The notes under the pieces were generated by a model that searched no databases, was not told the origin of the DNA, and worked only from the letters and a program-made list of their open reading frames with translations. A stretch of DNA of 64,000 nt. Origin: Gliomastix tumulicola. Lineage: Eukaryota > Ascomycota > Sordariomycetes > Hypocreales > Bionectriaceae. This document shows, piece by piece, positions 1 through 12,600 of the stretch; the first letter of the stretch is position 1; each line of letters begins with the position of its first letter. Made by a program: the position numbers and the translations under genes. The stretch lies in the NCBI GenBank assembly GCA_001599755.1, contig BCHX01000002.1, forward strand, positions 1,612,001-1,676,000, written 5' to 3'.

Positions 1-1997
1 CGTCTTGTTGAGTCCACCAACAGCCGTCGGGGAATGTGTCTTCTGCTTCTGGCCTTCCCTGACAGAGTTGCTCCGTGTGACCATGGAGGCTTCGTTGTAT
101 TCCTCCTGAGGGTTAGGCGTGCTGTTCTGGACATCGGAAGGCAATGTCGTAGAGCTCGTGATGAACTCCACGACGTGGGCGTAGTCGGACAGCCAGCTAT
201 GACGCGCAACCTCGAAGAGGTCTGCTCGCTTGCGGGGGTTGGGCACTAGGATTCGGCGGAGAAGGTCTCGGGCGTGTGGTGTGACGTATTCGGGAAAGGT
301 GAGAGGAGTCGAAACGATGTACTTGTAGAGGAGGTTGATGTTATCGCCTTCCGGGTTGGCTGGGTCGTCGTCAAAGGGGAGATATCCAGCAAGCATAGCA
401 TACTATTCAGACAAGTTAGCAATCGTCACTACCCATGCAAAGCAATTCAACTTACCAGGATCACGCCACAGCTCCACACGTCAACCTTCCTCCCCGTGTA
501 AAGACAGTCGCTAACGACCAACTCGGGGGCAGCGTAACAGGGACTGCCGCAGCTTGTCTGCATCAAGTCACCTTTCCTCATGCCATTCGATTTTAGCTTG
601 TCCAGGCCCCTCTTCTTGACGTATTCCCTATCAGATAGGTTGTACTCCTCGTCTTCGCTGAGCTCTTCGTTGGGGTCGAAAGTATTTGCGAATCCAAAAT
701 CAGTAATAATGATATTTCGATTTCGATCCAGAAGAAGATTTTCCAGCTTCAAGTCACGGTGGACGATGCCTTTCTTGTGGAGATACCCAACCCCGGAGAC
801 AAGCTGGGCAAACAGCCGTCGTGCCGATTGGTCCTTCAGGTACCGGTTGTTCAGAATGTGATCAAAGAGCTCGCCTCCGGAGGCATACTCAAGGATGATG
901 CCGATATACCGCTCAGTCTCGACCATATCGATAAGCTGGACAATGTTGGGATGCTGCAGCTCGCGCAGAATGGTGACTTCGCGCTTGATCTTGGCTAGAC
1001 GGGTCGGGTTGCTGCCCACGGTATCCCTCTTGATCAACTTAATCGCGACCTATAGCAATATGTCAGTATATATCCTTATCGATACCAAGGCTGCGTTGCA
1101 AAATTACGGCGAGTCACGTACCTGAGCATTGCTGTCTTGCCTCCATCCAAGCTTGACCTTGCCAAACTCGCCCTCTCCAATGGTGTTTCCCAGAATGAAG
1201 TCTCCAAAAACAGCGTTCCCTCTAGGAGTGCGACTGTTGTAGTCGTGTCTGCTGCGACCGCTTCGGCGCTCCTCATTTGGCGGGCTCATCTCTATCGCCG
1301 GGGGCGGCGCGGCGCCGTCATCCAATGTGGGCACAACGCTGCTCTCCACGCGAGGATCATGATGATCGTCCATCTTCCCAGCGGACCTTGAGCTCTCCGG
1401 AGGGTCGCGCGGCGACGGCTTCGAGGATGCGCTCTGATGTGTCCTGACGGGCATCACCGTTGTAGCACCACGGCTCTCCCTGTTATCGACGGGACGCTTG
1501 GTCGAGTCCGGAGGGTAGTGAGAGTTGGCAGCTCGCTTGCTCCTGTGGCCATTCTCGGCCGACGGGTAGCCGTCAGCGCGGGTCGCCCCCCTCGACGCAT
1601 CCTGCTGGCTTTGCCTAGGGGAGTTCGTCTGCCGTTCGTTGGAGGGATAGGCCCGCCGCGAACTGCCGCTCTGCTGGGTCGAGGAGGTTCGGGGAGGAGC
1701 CACGGGAGGCATGCCGGATGAACGGTCCGCGTGCCCTGCTTGTGGTGAGTGATGAGGCATGCCAGAACGGGTGTTCGTCGCGCCGTTCGAGTCTATCGCA
1801 GAGGAATGGCCGTTGCCACTGGCCCTGCGTGATGGCGGGCGTCTAGATGAAGGTGAAGACGTCGAGGCCGTGTGGACATTGCTTGCATCGACAATCGGGG
1901 ACGCGTGCGAGGGATACGGGCGGTTCGCGGACGAAAGCGGTGGTGACGATAGTGTCGGCGGCTGATGATTGGCTGTCTGGAGAGCAGCCGACGACAT
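1..1997 (-). CDS. kin4: KIN4-type serine/threonine protein kinase (C-terminus outside window)
   Basis: Three exons are visible, at 1997-1122, 1049-456 and 402-1. Both introns (72 and 53 bp) lie between whole codons, with donors GTACGT and GTAAGT. The 624 visible residues start with about 260 Ser/Pro-rich disordered residues. The kinase domain follows: glycine loop GEGEFGKV near 275, VAIK lysine 296, HRDLKLEN from 389, DFG 409-411, and activation segment CGSPCYAAPE ending at 468. DFG to APE is longer than in most kinases because of an acidic/basic insert (EELSEDEEYNLSDREYV and onwards). This insert with the LMQTSCGSPCYAAPE segment fits the fungal CAMKL/KIN4 group. In yeast, Kin4 acts at the cell cortex and spindle poles and holds Bfa1-Bub2 active when the spindle is misplaced (family knowledge). 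Thr457 is the likely activation-loop phosphosite. Another AMPK-related kinase is possible but less likely. Confidence 0.9.
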
Positions 1998-4900
1998 CTT
2001 CCGAGTCGCTCGTTTGTGATGGCAGGCGGCCGGGGTCTGTCTGTCGTCAAGGACGTGTCGACGGCCGTTTCAATGACCAAAGGATGGCATACGCTGGCGA
2101 TAAAGAAGCAAATCCCGACGCGAAAGGCGAGGCGAGAAAATAAAAATTCGAGGGTCGTGTCAAAACGTTGTTATTGTCAGCAAGGCGGAGCCCCGTTCGC
2201 TGGCTGCTCAAATTTCTGGCCAGGGATGTTTTTTCGGCAACAAGAAAAGTCGAGGCTTTCGTTTCGGTACGACGCTGGAACGCACGGGTCAAAAGGCTGC
2301 CAAAATCCCGATAAGGCAGGGCGGTCTCGAAAAATAATAATAATAATAAAGGGACAAATCAGGTGAACAAAGCAGTCTGCCGGTCCCGACAGGTGTCGAC
2401 GGGTACTATCACCAATGAGGATGTGTCGTCGAATCACCTATCTCATGATGCAGCAGTCTGGAGGGAAAGGGGTGGGATGGGGGTGGGCGGCGAGACCGGG
2501 CCCGTTGGCTGCGGTGAGATGCTGTAAGCAACCTCAGGGCGGCAGACGGTCGACCTCGTGCGTGCGGTGATTTGCGTTGCGTAGCGGTGCGGTGCGTTGT
2601 CCCTCGTCTGTTTTGCGTCGAGTGCGGTGTGGTGGCGGTGGATTATGTTTGGCTCGGGAGCGTGCTTCTGGACCCCCTGAGTGGGTGAAGCGACGTGGAC
2701 GCGCGCTGGTGTTGGCCAAGGAGCTGATCAGTCCGGATTGACTGGCTTAGCGCTCCTCCTGCTGCTGGTTCCCTGCTCGGTCTGGCTGAGGGAGAGGGAA
2801 GGAACCGGAAGAATGGGTGAATGGGCGAATGGCCGGCGCGAAGTCGTCTCGTCCAGGCCCAGGCGAGGATGACTGCTCTCGGGACACGCCTCGATGTTGG
2901 GCGAGGGAGCAGAGGAAGGGTTGTGGTTTGGAGCTGGAGGATCGATTGCTATGGAGGCCTTGCTTAGTACGGCTGGCCTGGACGAGACAGGGCAGGCAGG
3001 TACTGTGCTGGGTGGGTTAGGTACTTTCCACCACAGCTGGGCGGGAGATGACCTTGGAACCTGGGAATCTGGAACACACGAAATGTGGCGGGCGTGAAAC
3101 CTGGGAGGGAGGACGAGCAGTGGGATGTAGGGCCGCCTGTCAAAGCACGCTCTCGCCGTCTCGAGGGCCGGCTCAGACACAGCAGAGGCAGGCTCAGCCT
3201 TTTGCAATGGTACCTTACATGCGGCAGCTGGTACATGCAATTCGAAATTGACGGCGGGAGATGAGACGCTGGTGGTCCTGTCGCATCGGTGGGGCCGTTT
3301 CTCAAGCTCCCACGAGGTACCAGGCGGAGCCCGGTCGGGCAGGTCTCTCTGGGTGGTCCTGTCACAGTAAAGGTACATCTACGCCGACCCTCGGTCATGT
3401 ACTCAGACCCTCTTGCCCAGGTACAAGCACCGTAGCGCATGCATCCCAGGTCTCGCTTTAACGCAGGTTAAATTGCATTTGCCATCCATGCCATCACGCA
3501 GAGCTTGACAGTGGATGAATCTGGCTTCAGAGGCTGCATCTGCTCGCCGTTGGCGGTGGAGCCGTTGATGCTTCCTTCCTCCTCGAGCTTGGGCTTTTGC
3601 TGCTCGGTGTGGTTGTCAGTCTTTTTTTTTTTTTTCACGCATGAGCATTGACATCCGTCTCTCGTATTAACTATACCGAGAAGCTATCCCATCACCGGCG
3701 CACATGCTAACAGCTGCCCAGTCGCCCTTTTGACTTCCCGGCGGCCCTTTTTCTCCCCCTCTGCCCGTCCGTCACTCACGAGTCGTGTCGTCATGTCATT
3801 GCCGCCGTCACAGGCCGACGGGATGGGCATGAAAAAGCCTAATCTTACAATCTTACGCATCTCAGCCGCGGGCGCCGGTCTCAGCTGATGGCACTCCAGC
3901 TCGGTCCAGTGTAATCGGTACCTTACCGCTGGGTTCCTGGGGTTCCTTGGTTTTTTTTGTGCCCAGTTGCACAATAATACGAGGGTACCTGTCGAAGACG
4001 CCTAGACTCTGATCCTCATTATCACATCACGATCGCGGGAAATACCATGGGCATCGGCACTTGAAGCATTAATGCTTGATACTCGATGCTAACGAGGCAG
4101 GCAAAATACACCGAGCTGTTTTTTGACAAGCAAGCGCCGAGTATCAGCACCGCTCGCGCCAGCAAGAAAACATAACCGGTTGATAAACAAACAGTCTGAC
4201 ACGCGCCTACGTTTGACCACGTCATTGGGCGCTATCACATGCCGCTGCGATCCTTGATCTGTCAAGGGTGCGACTGGAGCCTCTCCATGTATAAGTCGCC
4301 CAGCTCTGCCCATCCGCCTTATCTTGCACAAAAAAACCAGTTCTAAGCACCTCGAATGGAACCGGATCTTTTTCCCATCCCTGGCAGCAATGAGGCAAGA
4401 CATACATATGCATGGTTTACAGGCAGAAAGACAGGCAGGCCAATGGACGGGTAGACGGCAGGCCAGCACCAATCAAGCGTACACTCTCATCCAGTAGACG
4501 AGATGGATCATGGACCAGTCAGTCCGTGGTCCGAACGTAAGGGAGATGAAAAGGTAATGTCAGCAGGAAATGAGGAGAGACAAGCTTTGCTTTCCGCGCG
4601 TGCGGTTCGCATACGCAAGCACAAACGTGTCGATGTGATTCTGTGCCACAATCACAAACAGCTTGAAGAGCTCAGCCCGCGATCCTCGTCAGCTTCGTCA
4701 CCACTCATGTTTTGATGCCCTACCCTACACCTGCTGTACACTTTCACCCACCACTTCATCCTCTTCTCCTCTTGGTCAACGGTGCACACGACGTCTTTGC
4801 TTCTTGTGTCTTGAAATAATCCATTTCCTACTCTGTATTATTACACGGGCGGAGCGCTTTAACACATGGCCAGTGTTCTCTACTACTCGGCCTTGCATGG

Positions 4901-5516
4901 AGTAGTTCTCTTGGATCTAGACCTAAGCGCAGGGCCTTTGAACACATGTCTCACTCTCCTCCGAGACATGTCTCATAGCACCAATCACAAGATGCACTTA
5001 CAGACCGCAACACACCCCGTGCCACGCGGTGGAATAAATACTTGAGCTATGGGACCATACAATCTGGGAGTGTATATGGCTCAAGTTTTTCTTCAACCGC
5101 GTGCGTGCCTCCTGTACGCCCAAAGCCAGCAGCAAATAAACAAAGCATCTCATCGTCACACGACGTCAGCTTCATGTCTCGAAATCTTGAACTTGGAGTA
5201 AGCTCCGAGTGTTGCCAAGGTCGCGCAGGCACAGGCGCATGAAACACGAAACACCATCTGAGGGTCGATAATATTGATTCTGAGCAACCCCTTCCCTACC
5301 TGCGATCCGAACCTCTTTCTCTAATATATGCCGCTCTGTACCCGCTTTCCAACCGGTATATGCACCGCCTATCCGAACTCCTGCTATAACATCTCGGAGA
5401 TGAAAGGGCTGGAGGTTCTGACCCTGAAACTCCCGCCCCGAGAGGTTGATTTTATATATGTGTGTGTGTGTGTGTGTGTTTGACTTCAAAAAACCTGGAT
5501 ATCATCGCAATCGAAA
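1998..5516. other. Long region upstream of KIN4; no supported gene
   Basis: This 3.5 kb lies between the KIN4 start and the GWT1 stop, both on the minus strand, so it should hold the KIN4 promoter and leader plus the GWT1 3' end. Open frames here (for example 2728-3378 minus) overlap others on the opposite strand, have a Cys/Arg/Pro-rich composition and match nothing I know. Visible structure includes an AATAATAATAATAAA run near 2334, a 14-T run at 3622-3635, several GGTACC palindromes (about 3209, 3316, 3912, 3985), and a TG microsatellite at 5459-5480. Confidence 0.6.
5459..5480. repeat. TG dinucleotide microsatellite
   Basis: About ten TG units follow a short ATATAT stretch, just past the 3' end of GWT1. 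It is a simple repeat and likely length-variable between strains. Confidence 0.95.
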
Positions 5517-7057
5517 TCAGAGCTTGATGGAAATATCATATACGTCCAACAGGACTGCGAATCCCGTCACGGCAATCGTGTAACCTATCAGTATGGCAAG
5601 CGTCACCGCCGGCGTCGTCTCCAGGGTATTGACGGTCATGTTGACGAGCCCCGTCAGCAGATTCGCGACGAGGAAGGCTGCGAGGCCGTTGCGGTTGTAG
5701 GCCCTGGCGACGGGGCTGGTCGCCGCGAGATAAGCCTGCTTCTCGGTCTTGGCATCCGCGGCATTGTAGAATGCCGGGAAGAAGATGGTGTCGATGATGC
5801 AGAAGACCAGCACGGCGCCCGTGTTGAAGGCGGCGACCCAGAGCACGTAAGGTAGGTTGGCCATGCGTCGGGAGACATCCAGTCCGAGGCCCCAGTGAAA
5901 GCTCGTCGTGAGGCCGTACAGTGCCCACCAGATGGCTGTCCACACAGCAAGGGCCTGGAGGAGGGTGTTCCGCTGCGCCCCGCTGGTGGTGTTCTTGGAG
6001 ATGAGTCGTCGGGGGATCGCGATCATGCCCAGATCCTGACCAGCCAGGAAGATGGCCAGGTATCCTATAAAGCTGAATATCCCCTCCCTGTTCTTAGAGA
6101 TCAGATCGACCCTCGGAGCGGTGAGGACGTAGGCCTTCAGCTCGGTTGTCTCCAGCAACAGCTGATACACGCCACCGATGATAATGGCAAGGGCCGCCTG
6201 GGACGGAATGAACTTCGCCGCAGACCGCGAGGCAGCCACAAAAGGCGGCAGCAATCCAACGGTGAAGAAGAAATTCCAGTGCACCCCGTACTCGGTAACG
6301 TGTTCCGCGTAGTCGAGCCCCTTGACGCTGAGCAGGCGGATGACGCCCAGCACCAGGAGAGGGATCGCATGACGGATCGAGCCTAGGATACGGCGAGCGA
6401 AGGGAATCTCCTTCTTGACAGCGCGGTCCCTGAGGACAGGCCGCGCAGCCACAAGGCCGCCCGTGAAGACGAACGAGCCCACGCCCATGTCCATCAGGGA
6501 GGTGCCCCATGTCTCGACCTTGGCGAACCGCCGCGGGAAGAGGCGGAAGTCGACGGCGAGGATCGCTACGCAGGTCATGATGAGCATGAAGGCCCTGTAT
6601 GTCGTGAGGAAGGGCTTCAGGGGCAGCGGATCGGTCTTGGCATTCTGGCCCGGCTCGGCCGCCCGTGGAGGCACCGCCGGCTTCTTCTTGCCTGTGCCAC
6701 TTCTAGGGAGCACATAGACGACGGCCGCGGGCGCGGCTAGCAGGAGGGCGAGAAGGAGGGGCTGGTTGGCATAAAGTGTCATAGCCAGCACAACCACGCC
6801 CACATTGAGGAGATAGTCCACGAGAAAGGGGAGGGGTCCATAGGGGGAGAAGAATCGCTGGCGGGCTTGGATGATGGACCACAGACCGACCGATGTCTGT
6901 GACAAGAGTCAGCTCCGATGTGACATGTCAAGCTTGGGAAACTAGATTGTCTTACTATTGTCACGGCCGCAATCACATTCACCTCAGCGACCGAGCCGCC
7001 GCTCAGGTTGGACACGAAGTCCTCCTTCTGCTGCTTGTAGGTTGTTTGCTCGGGCAT
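5517..7057 (-). CDS. gwt1: GPI-anchor inositol acyltransferase GWT1
   Basis: Two exons, 7057-6956 and 6896-5517, with a 59 bp intron between whole codons (donor GTAAGA, acceptor CACAG), give 493 residues, close to the yeast Gwt1 length of about 490. The N-terminus carries KEDFVSNLSGGS, a hallmark of the family, followed by SxGLWSIIQARQRFF and PLPFLVDYLLNVG. About a dozen hydrophobic membrane segments follow. The family transfers palmitate to the inositol of GlcN-PI in the endoplasmic reticulum, an early step of GPI-anchor assembly needed for wall mannoproteins. Gwt1 is the known target of manogepix-class antifungals (established knowledge). The gene is transcribed away from the unknown gene at 8494, with about 1.4 kb between the two starts. 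The assignment is secure; the C-terminal hydrophobic end SIKL is complete. Confidence 0.95.
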
Positions 7058-8493
7058 TGCAGGTTTGTACGGCTTGTCGGGTAGGGAGGAGAGAGATGTC
7101 TAGCCAGGCTCATCGGTCCATGAAAGATTGACTTCCTGCTGAGCCTTGTCGGCTTTGCCACTGCGAACACATAAGCCGAAGCCTGAAGTCCAAAGCCTGA
7201 GGACGGAAGCAATCACGACACGTTTGTGTGGGAGTGAGTAAGACCCATTTTCAGCCGATTGGGAGCTCCCTGATTGGCTGGAGGAGGTACGTACCTCGGC
7301 TAGGCACCTTTTGACCCCCACAGGATCAACTTTCCGAGCGCACCGGCCAATGAGAGCGCACAGCCCACCTTCACAGCCAACTGAAAGCTACTGTGGATCT
7401 CATTTGGCGGGGTCGCGATCTTAGACAATGACCGGATTGGCCAGGCCAAGCAGGGATAAGGATAGATTATCACGTGACAAGGCGAGATCCAGCCAACCAA
7501 ATCGACAATCACTTGCTTCAGATGAGTTCGTGCGCGGGTGGTGACACGAGTTCCGTTGCATCCCCACGATTGCTTGCTCAGTTGCTGCTGTCTTTGCTTA
7601 TTTTTCTCATTTTAGAAACGTCAAGAGGGGCTTGTCCCCCGGTCGAATTTCCTAGTTCGGTACCAGTGAGCCTGTCAATCACCAGCCAGCCGGTCCCATC
7701 CCGTGCGAATCACACCGGCTGGAGCCTGTTGTTACCGATCATACCATCTTCCTGGCATACAGGAGGAGCTCAGGAAATAGGCTCACTATACCCGTCATCT
7801 CCTCCTCGGCTTGGGCATGCCGTGAATGGGAGGCGACCAGCTATGGTACCTGGAAGGAGGAGGTACCCTTGAGGAGGTACCTCCTGGCAGGGTACCTCAA
7901 CGTCCTGCATGCATGGAGGCGTGAAGCATCAGGCACGCTGGCGACATGTACCAGCTAAGTATTCAGCGGGAAGTCAGGCAAACTGGGGCACTGGTCTTGT
8001 CCCCTCATCTTGTCTCCCCCAGGCTACCCTGCCTTGCGGCTCCTTGGCTATTCCTCCGTCTATGTCCGTCCGGGATGAGTGTCAGCTATCCGCGTGCAGC
8101 CCCATCGTGTTTGCCTCTCTTCCAGTCGCTGCCACTCATTTGCTTTGCATACTTCTACCTACCTGACCCCCCCCATCCTAGAGCTACTCACTCTTCTCTC
8201 GTGTCAGTGATATGATTTCTTAGTGAGCCATGGCTAAGTTTCGCTGGTTCGTCGTATTGGTCTTGCTCATTATTGCTTGTGCAATCTGATACCCTCCGGC
8301 GCCGCCCGTTCCGGTCCTTTCTTTATACCATTGGCGTTCCCTTTTATCCCATCGTTGTTGGCTCTTCTTCTTCTGTGCCATTGGCATCCAACCTTCCCTA
8401 AGTTCTCATCTTGAGGTCATCCATCTTGACCCATTGCCTTCTCGCTCGCTTTGACTCTCGTTCTGGCTACCTGCGAAGCTTAATAAGGGGAAG
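7058..8493. promoter_or_regulatory. Divergent promoter region between GWT1 and the 8494 gene
   Basis: This 1.4 kb separates two divergent start codons and so probably serves both genes. It contains a compact palindrome cluster at 7846-7897, listed separately, a GGTACGTACC-like palindrome near 7287, and pyrimidine-rich stretches before 8494 (TCTTTGC, CTTCTTCTTCTTCTG) typical of fungal leaders. I see no coding sequence that can be supported. Confidence 0.5.
7846..7897. repeat. Cluster of four GGTACC palindromes
   Basis: GGTACC occurs at 7846, 7863, 7878 and 7892, four times in 52 bp. The third copy sits in a perfect 14-bp palindrome, AGGAGGTACCTCCT (7873-7886). The flanks are GGA/GAGGAGG-rich, so the copies look like diverged duplicates of one unit. 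Function is unknown: it could be a dimeric factor site or hairpin-forming DNA. Confidence 0.8.
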
Positions 8494-9665
8494 ATGATGG
8501 CCATCAGTGCGGAGGGGAGCCATCATCCCGATATCCAGTCTCTCCAAACCAACACTCATTACAACAACACTCAGCATGGCACCCGGTCACTCGCCGATTC
8601 TCTCTGCGAGCCGCCTAGCCTGATCAGATGGTCTAGATGGTCTGCTCCCCTTACCGTCGCGGCGCATCGCCGACCTGAGGGCCGACCTGAGCCCCTGATT
8701 CCCGACGTGAACAGGGAGCTCATGTTCGAACTCGATGGCCTCACCCTGGCGGCGCTCCGGCCCTTCAATAGACATCATACAAAGGCATCGTCGGTCCCTC
8801 TTCCACCACCGCCGCCGCCGCCTTCGCCCGTAGTCCAGCCTACGTGGCGGCTGCACCGCTCTCCTAGCATGCCTCATGACCACCGCATGACGCCGTATCC
8901 CACCGACTTCAACAGCCACCCAGCCTTCGGCCACATGCCGCGACGCCAGTCAGCCCCGTCCCTGCGCCAGGTCACCTCCCGCCCAAGGCTGGCCACGCGC
9001 CCGACCGAGACGCTCGTCGCCCCCATCCGCCTCGGCCGGCCCCTGGAGCCCCTGAGATCCCCCACGGGCATCGAGATCTGGTGGCCCGCCGTCTCCGCCG
9101 GCAACGTCAAGGTCCACGCCTTCATCTCGTCCTGGCTCTTCGCCAACCCGGAGAAGCTCACACGGACCTTCGACCTCCCCCAGCTGCACACAGCCGCGGC
9201 CAAGGATGCCGAGGAGCGGACCTGCGTCTTCTCCTGCCCGACGCCTGGCACGATCCTGCCGATCCCGGGCGATACGCCCTCGCACGATGTCGCGCCGCGA
9301 CGTCGGTTCTCCATGGCGTCACCGCACACGCCGACGATCAGCACCTTTGTGTCTGGCCGCAAGACGTACCAGAATGAGTTCCCTCCAGAGCCTATTGGTG
9401 AGTATTCCCTCCCCTTCTGAACCATGCTTCTGGAACCTGCTGACACGCGGATGCAGACAATGAGATGGCACGGATTCACCTCCCCATCCTCGGAGCCATC
9501 CTGACGCAGAGCAAGCGACCCATCAAGCAAGACGACAAGGTCATCCTCCCGCTGCCCTTCCCTAGCGCGTGGACGGAGACGATCAAGTACATCCGCACCA
9601 GGGACATTGAATATCTCTCCGAAGCTGTCAAGGGCAATGTCATCAACCTTGGAGGAAAGATATGA
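8494..9665 (+). CDS. Conserved-looking fungal protein of unknown function
   Basis: Two exons, 8494-9397 and 9457-9665, joined across a 59 bp intron (donor GTGAGT, acceptor GATGCAG), give 370 residues. The first two codons are both ATG, so the true start could be the second. Residues 1-160 are Pro/Ser/His-rich with a run of eight prolines near 103-110 and look disordered. The ordered part begins near 190 (TGIEIWWPAVSAGNVKVHAF) and the C-terminus has LPLPFPSAWTETIKYI followed by LSEAVKGNVINLGGKI. That tail faintly resembles the BTB-like end of some fungal developmental proteins, but this is only an impression. No catalytic motif, signal peptide or membrane span is seen. It is divergent from GWT1. 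Confidence 0.72.
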
Positions 9666-12600
9666 AAACTCCCTCCCTCACCTCATCTGGGTCGTTACCT
9701 GTCATTCGGAGAATCCCGCTTGGCTGGACACACAGGAGACCGTTCCAAATCTCCTGGAGCTCTGCCTTTACCTGAAAAATATCTTCCCTTTATTTCGCTT
9801 CTTGGACCCCCCCTTTTCTGGCAAGCCGTAAAGGCATTTTCTAAAATCCTGTCCTTTCTCTTCGCTGCTACCCTGTTATTGGTGTCGGTTTGTCATACTT
9901 GTTTCGGAACTCTTTGCATGTATCATTTTTGCCTGCGCGGCGTTGGTGAGGAGCGTACAGTCCGTTATCCTTTGAGCCAGCACGACTTACATTCATCTTT
10001 CCTATTGTTCCGTTAGAAGACATCTAGACGCGAAATAAAATACATTCTTACCACAACTGTCGCAGCTCACCCTACACCAGCTGTGTATCCTCTCGTATCT
10101 TGCCTCTTATCTCCAATACTTACCTACCTACACAGCAGGCATACGCGTACCCGGCGAGTATACGAGCCGCACCGGGCCAAGTAACGAACAAGTACCGCCT
10201 AGAACGCCATAAACGCTGAAATAGTGTCTTACACGTAGCACACGCACACACACCCCCCTTCCCCCAACAGCTTTTCTGTTTCTCTTTCCCTCCTCTGGGC
10301 ACACACCCCTCAATTCTTGGCTCCTATCTTCCCTCCCAGGGTAGTACTGGAAGAACGACGGAAAAAAGGTGGAGGGGGAGAGCTGCACATGGCATACAAG
10401 GTTGTTTCCCCCCCCTCCCTTTTAGCCACGGACAAGGACTAGACTGCCTACGTACTCTTTTGCCTCTCGATATGACACTCACTCTTCGATGATGAAAAAG
10501 GGGGCGTGTGAGAACTGCACGCTTCTAGACTGTGGGCTATCTCGAGCACCATCGAGCAGACTATCTATCTGCCGGTAACGAAAAGAAAAAAACCCCCCAA
10601 GCCAAGGACCAGAGACACATGAACCTCCCACCCACAAGATAGAGCGAGTGGCAGGACGCAAGCCCCCCCTCACACACCAAGCCAACGGAGCGCGCCCCCC
10701 CCCCTCCCCTCCCTCAGAACCACCCCCTGCTCTCGCTGCAAGAAATGCCTGCATGAGTAGCGCACTGCCTACCTGGGCCAGATGCATAAGCTCCGCATGC
10801 TCAAATACGACCGGGGGAACAAGGGAAATGGGTTTGGATGCAACGTCAATATGCAGCCCAAGAACAAGAAAGTACGTTTGGAGCGGGATTCGAAAAAAAA
10901 AAAAAAAGTTGGGGAAAGGAATGAGGAATAAAAAAAAAATCGAGAGAGAGAGAGAGGAAGGAGTGGTTAGTCCACCGTGAGTGTGCGGTGTTGACTCCAT
11001 TTGGCTCGCTCGGAAGATTGCACGATCATCGACGATGACTCGCAACTGAAGGCCGACCATGAGGGTGTGACGAGACGATCATGACGGAGAGAGTGACAGA
11101 TAGGCGTAATGGTAGGCAAACTGACGTCGATGATGGCCTGTTGGGTGCATCGAATTTATTTGAAGTTGTATCGATACTGGATGCCTACACCATCAGCACT
11201 ATATCTTAGCACCGTCGAGACCCGGGCTGGTGACACTTGGCGTTCTGTGGTCCATGATACGGAACGAACATGATGCTTGGTCAGAAGGGGGGACTTAGTT
11301 GGCTTGCTGATCTGATATCAGCGGGAACCACGGGAATCGCCGTGGGATGTACTTACTGATGGCCCTACTATGGCTCTGCTATTCCAGTCCTTGCAGTCAC
11401 GACTTGTCGCAGTGATCACAGCCCCCTCCGTGTTCGTGGCCGTACATCCGAGTAGGCGTCAAGGGCGCCCCAGAGGAAGTCGCAAGTGCAGGTCAAGTGC
11501 GCTTACAAGTGTACAGGCCGTCACGCACTAGCCTATGGTTAGCCCTACTAGCTGATGAGATCTTCAAAGCCCTCACGATGCTTGGATGCTTTCCCCAGGC
11601 GGCGACCCCAACTGACACTTGCTGGATCTAGAGCCCGTCTCCGTAGGAAGGATTACCATCGGACGGAGCAGTCAAGGGTCCTTTTTTGCTGTTCTCCGGA
11701 CTAAGATCAGCGATGGAGTTTGGTTCGGGTGGTACTCGTCGTTGTGCGTCCCGTCGTCCCGAGAACAATGGCATGAAACGACCGTGAAGTCGACTTCCTT
11801 CCGTAAGGGGATGTGTTACTCTGTCGTATTCAAGCATGATGACAGCAGTGTGGGAATCAGGGCATCAAGCCACCGAAGCAGTAATAGTCATAATTCCTTG
11901 TGTGCAGGCGGCGGACTTGCGTCAATCTGCATGAACCCACCACACACAAAAACCCAGATCATGATCTGATGGTGGCTTGGCACCTGGATAGCCTGGACAG
12001 AAAGTTGTAAGCGGGACGGTTGGTTGGTCCATCTCCCAGGGCAAGTCGATTTCTCTCCCTATTTCTCTCCCTCTCAATCGGATGTGCCTCGCGAGTTGGA
12101 GGTGCGGTTGAAATTATGCATGCTTGCCTCATCAAGCATCATACCCCTGCCGACCGTTGGACTCTGCGCAATTTATGATTACTTGGTGTTTGTGTGTGTG
12201 TGTGGGTGTGGTGTTGGTTCAGGGCGGCCGGCAAGCGAGGAACCTGCATGTGTTCCGGACCTGTCGGGGGTCGCGCAATTGCCCAGATCCCCCATACCTT
12301 AGGTGAGGTATTGTGATCTCTGCAACTGCAGACGACAGGCTCGGAGTCGCTGGAAGCAGCGAGAACGCCCAGAGTGCGACTATGTCATCGCGTGGACTCG
12401 CGCCCTCAACAAGCTCGCAGCGAGCTCCTTGGTCGGGTCAGATCATCAGCTGAGAGAGGCAACGCCACAATCCGGAGAGTCGATCCATCATCCTCTTACC
12501 AGAAATTTTGGATCAAGAGGCAGAATCCTTCCGATCTGATAGCTCCCCTCCAACCCAGCCAGTATTGGGTCTAGGCACTGGATGGATTCCCCCCCTCGCC

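Noticed and set aside
2728..3378. 216-codon minus-strand frame upstream of KIN4
   Set aside because: Composition is unlike a folded protein, it has no splice context, and overlapping frames exist on both strands.
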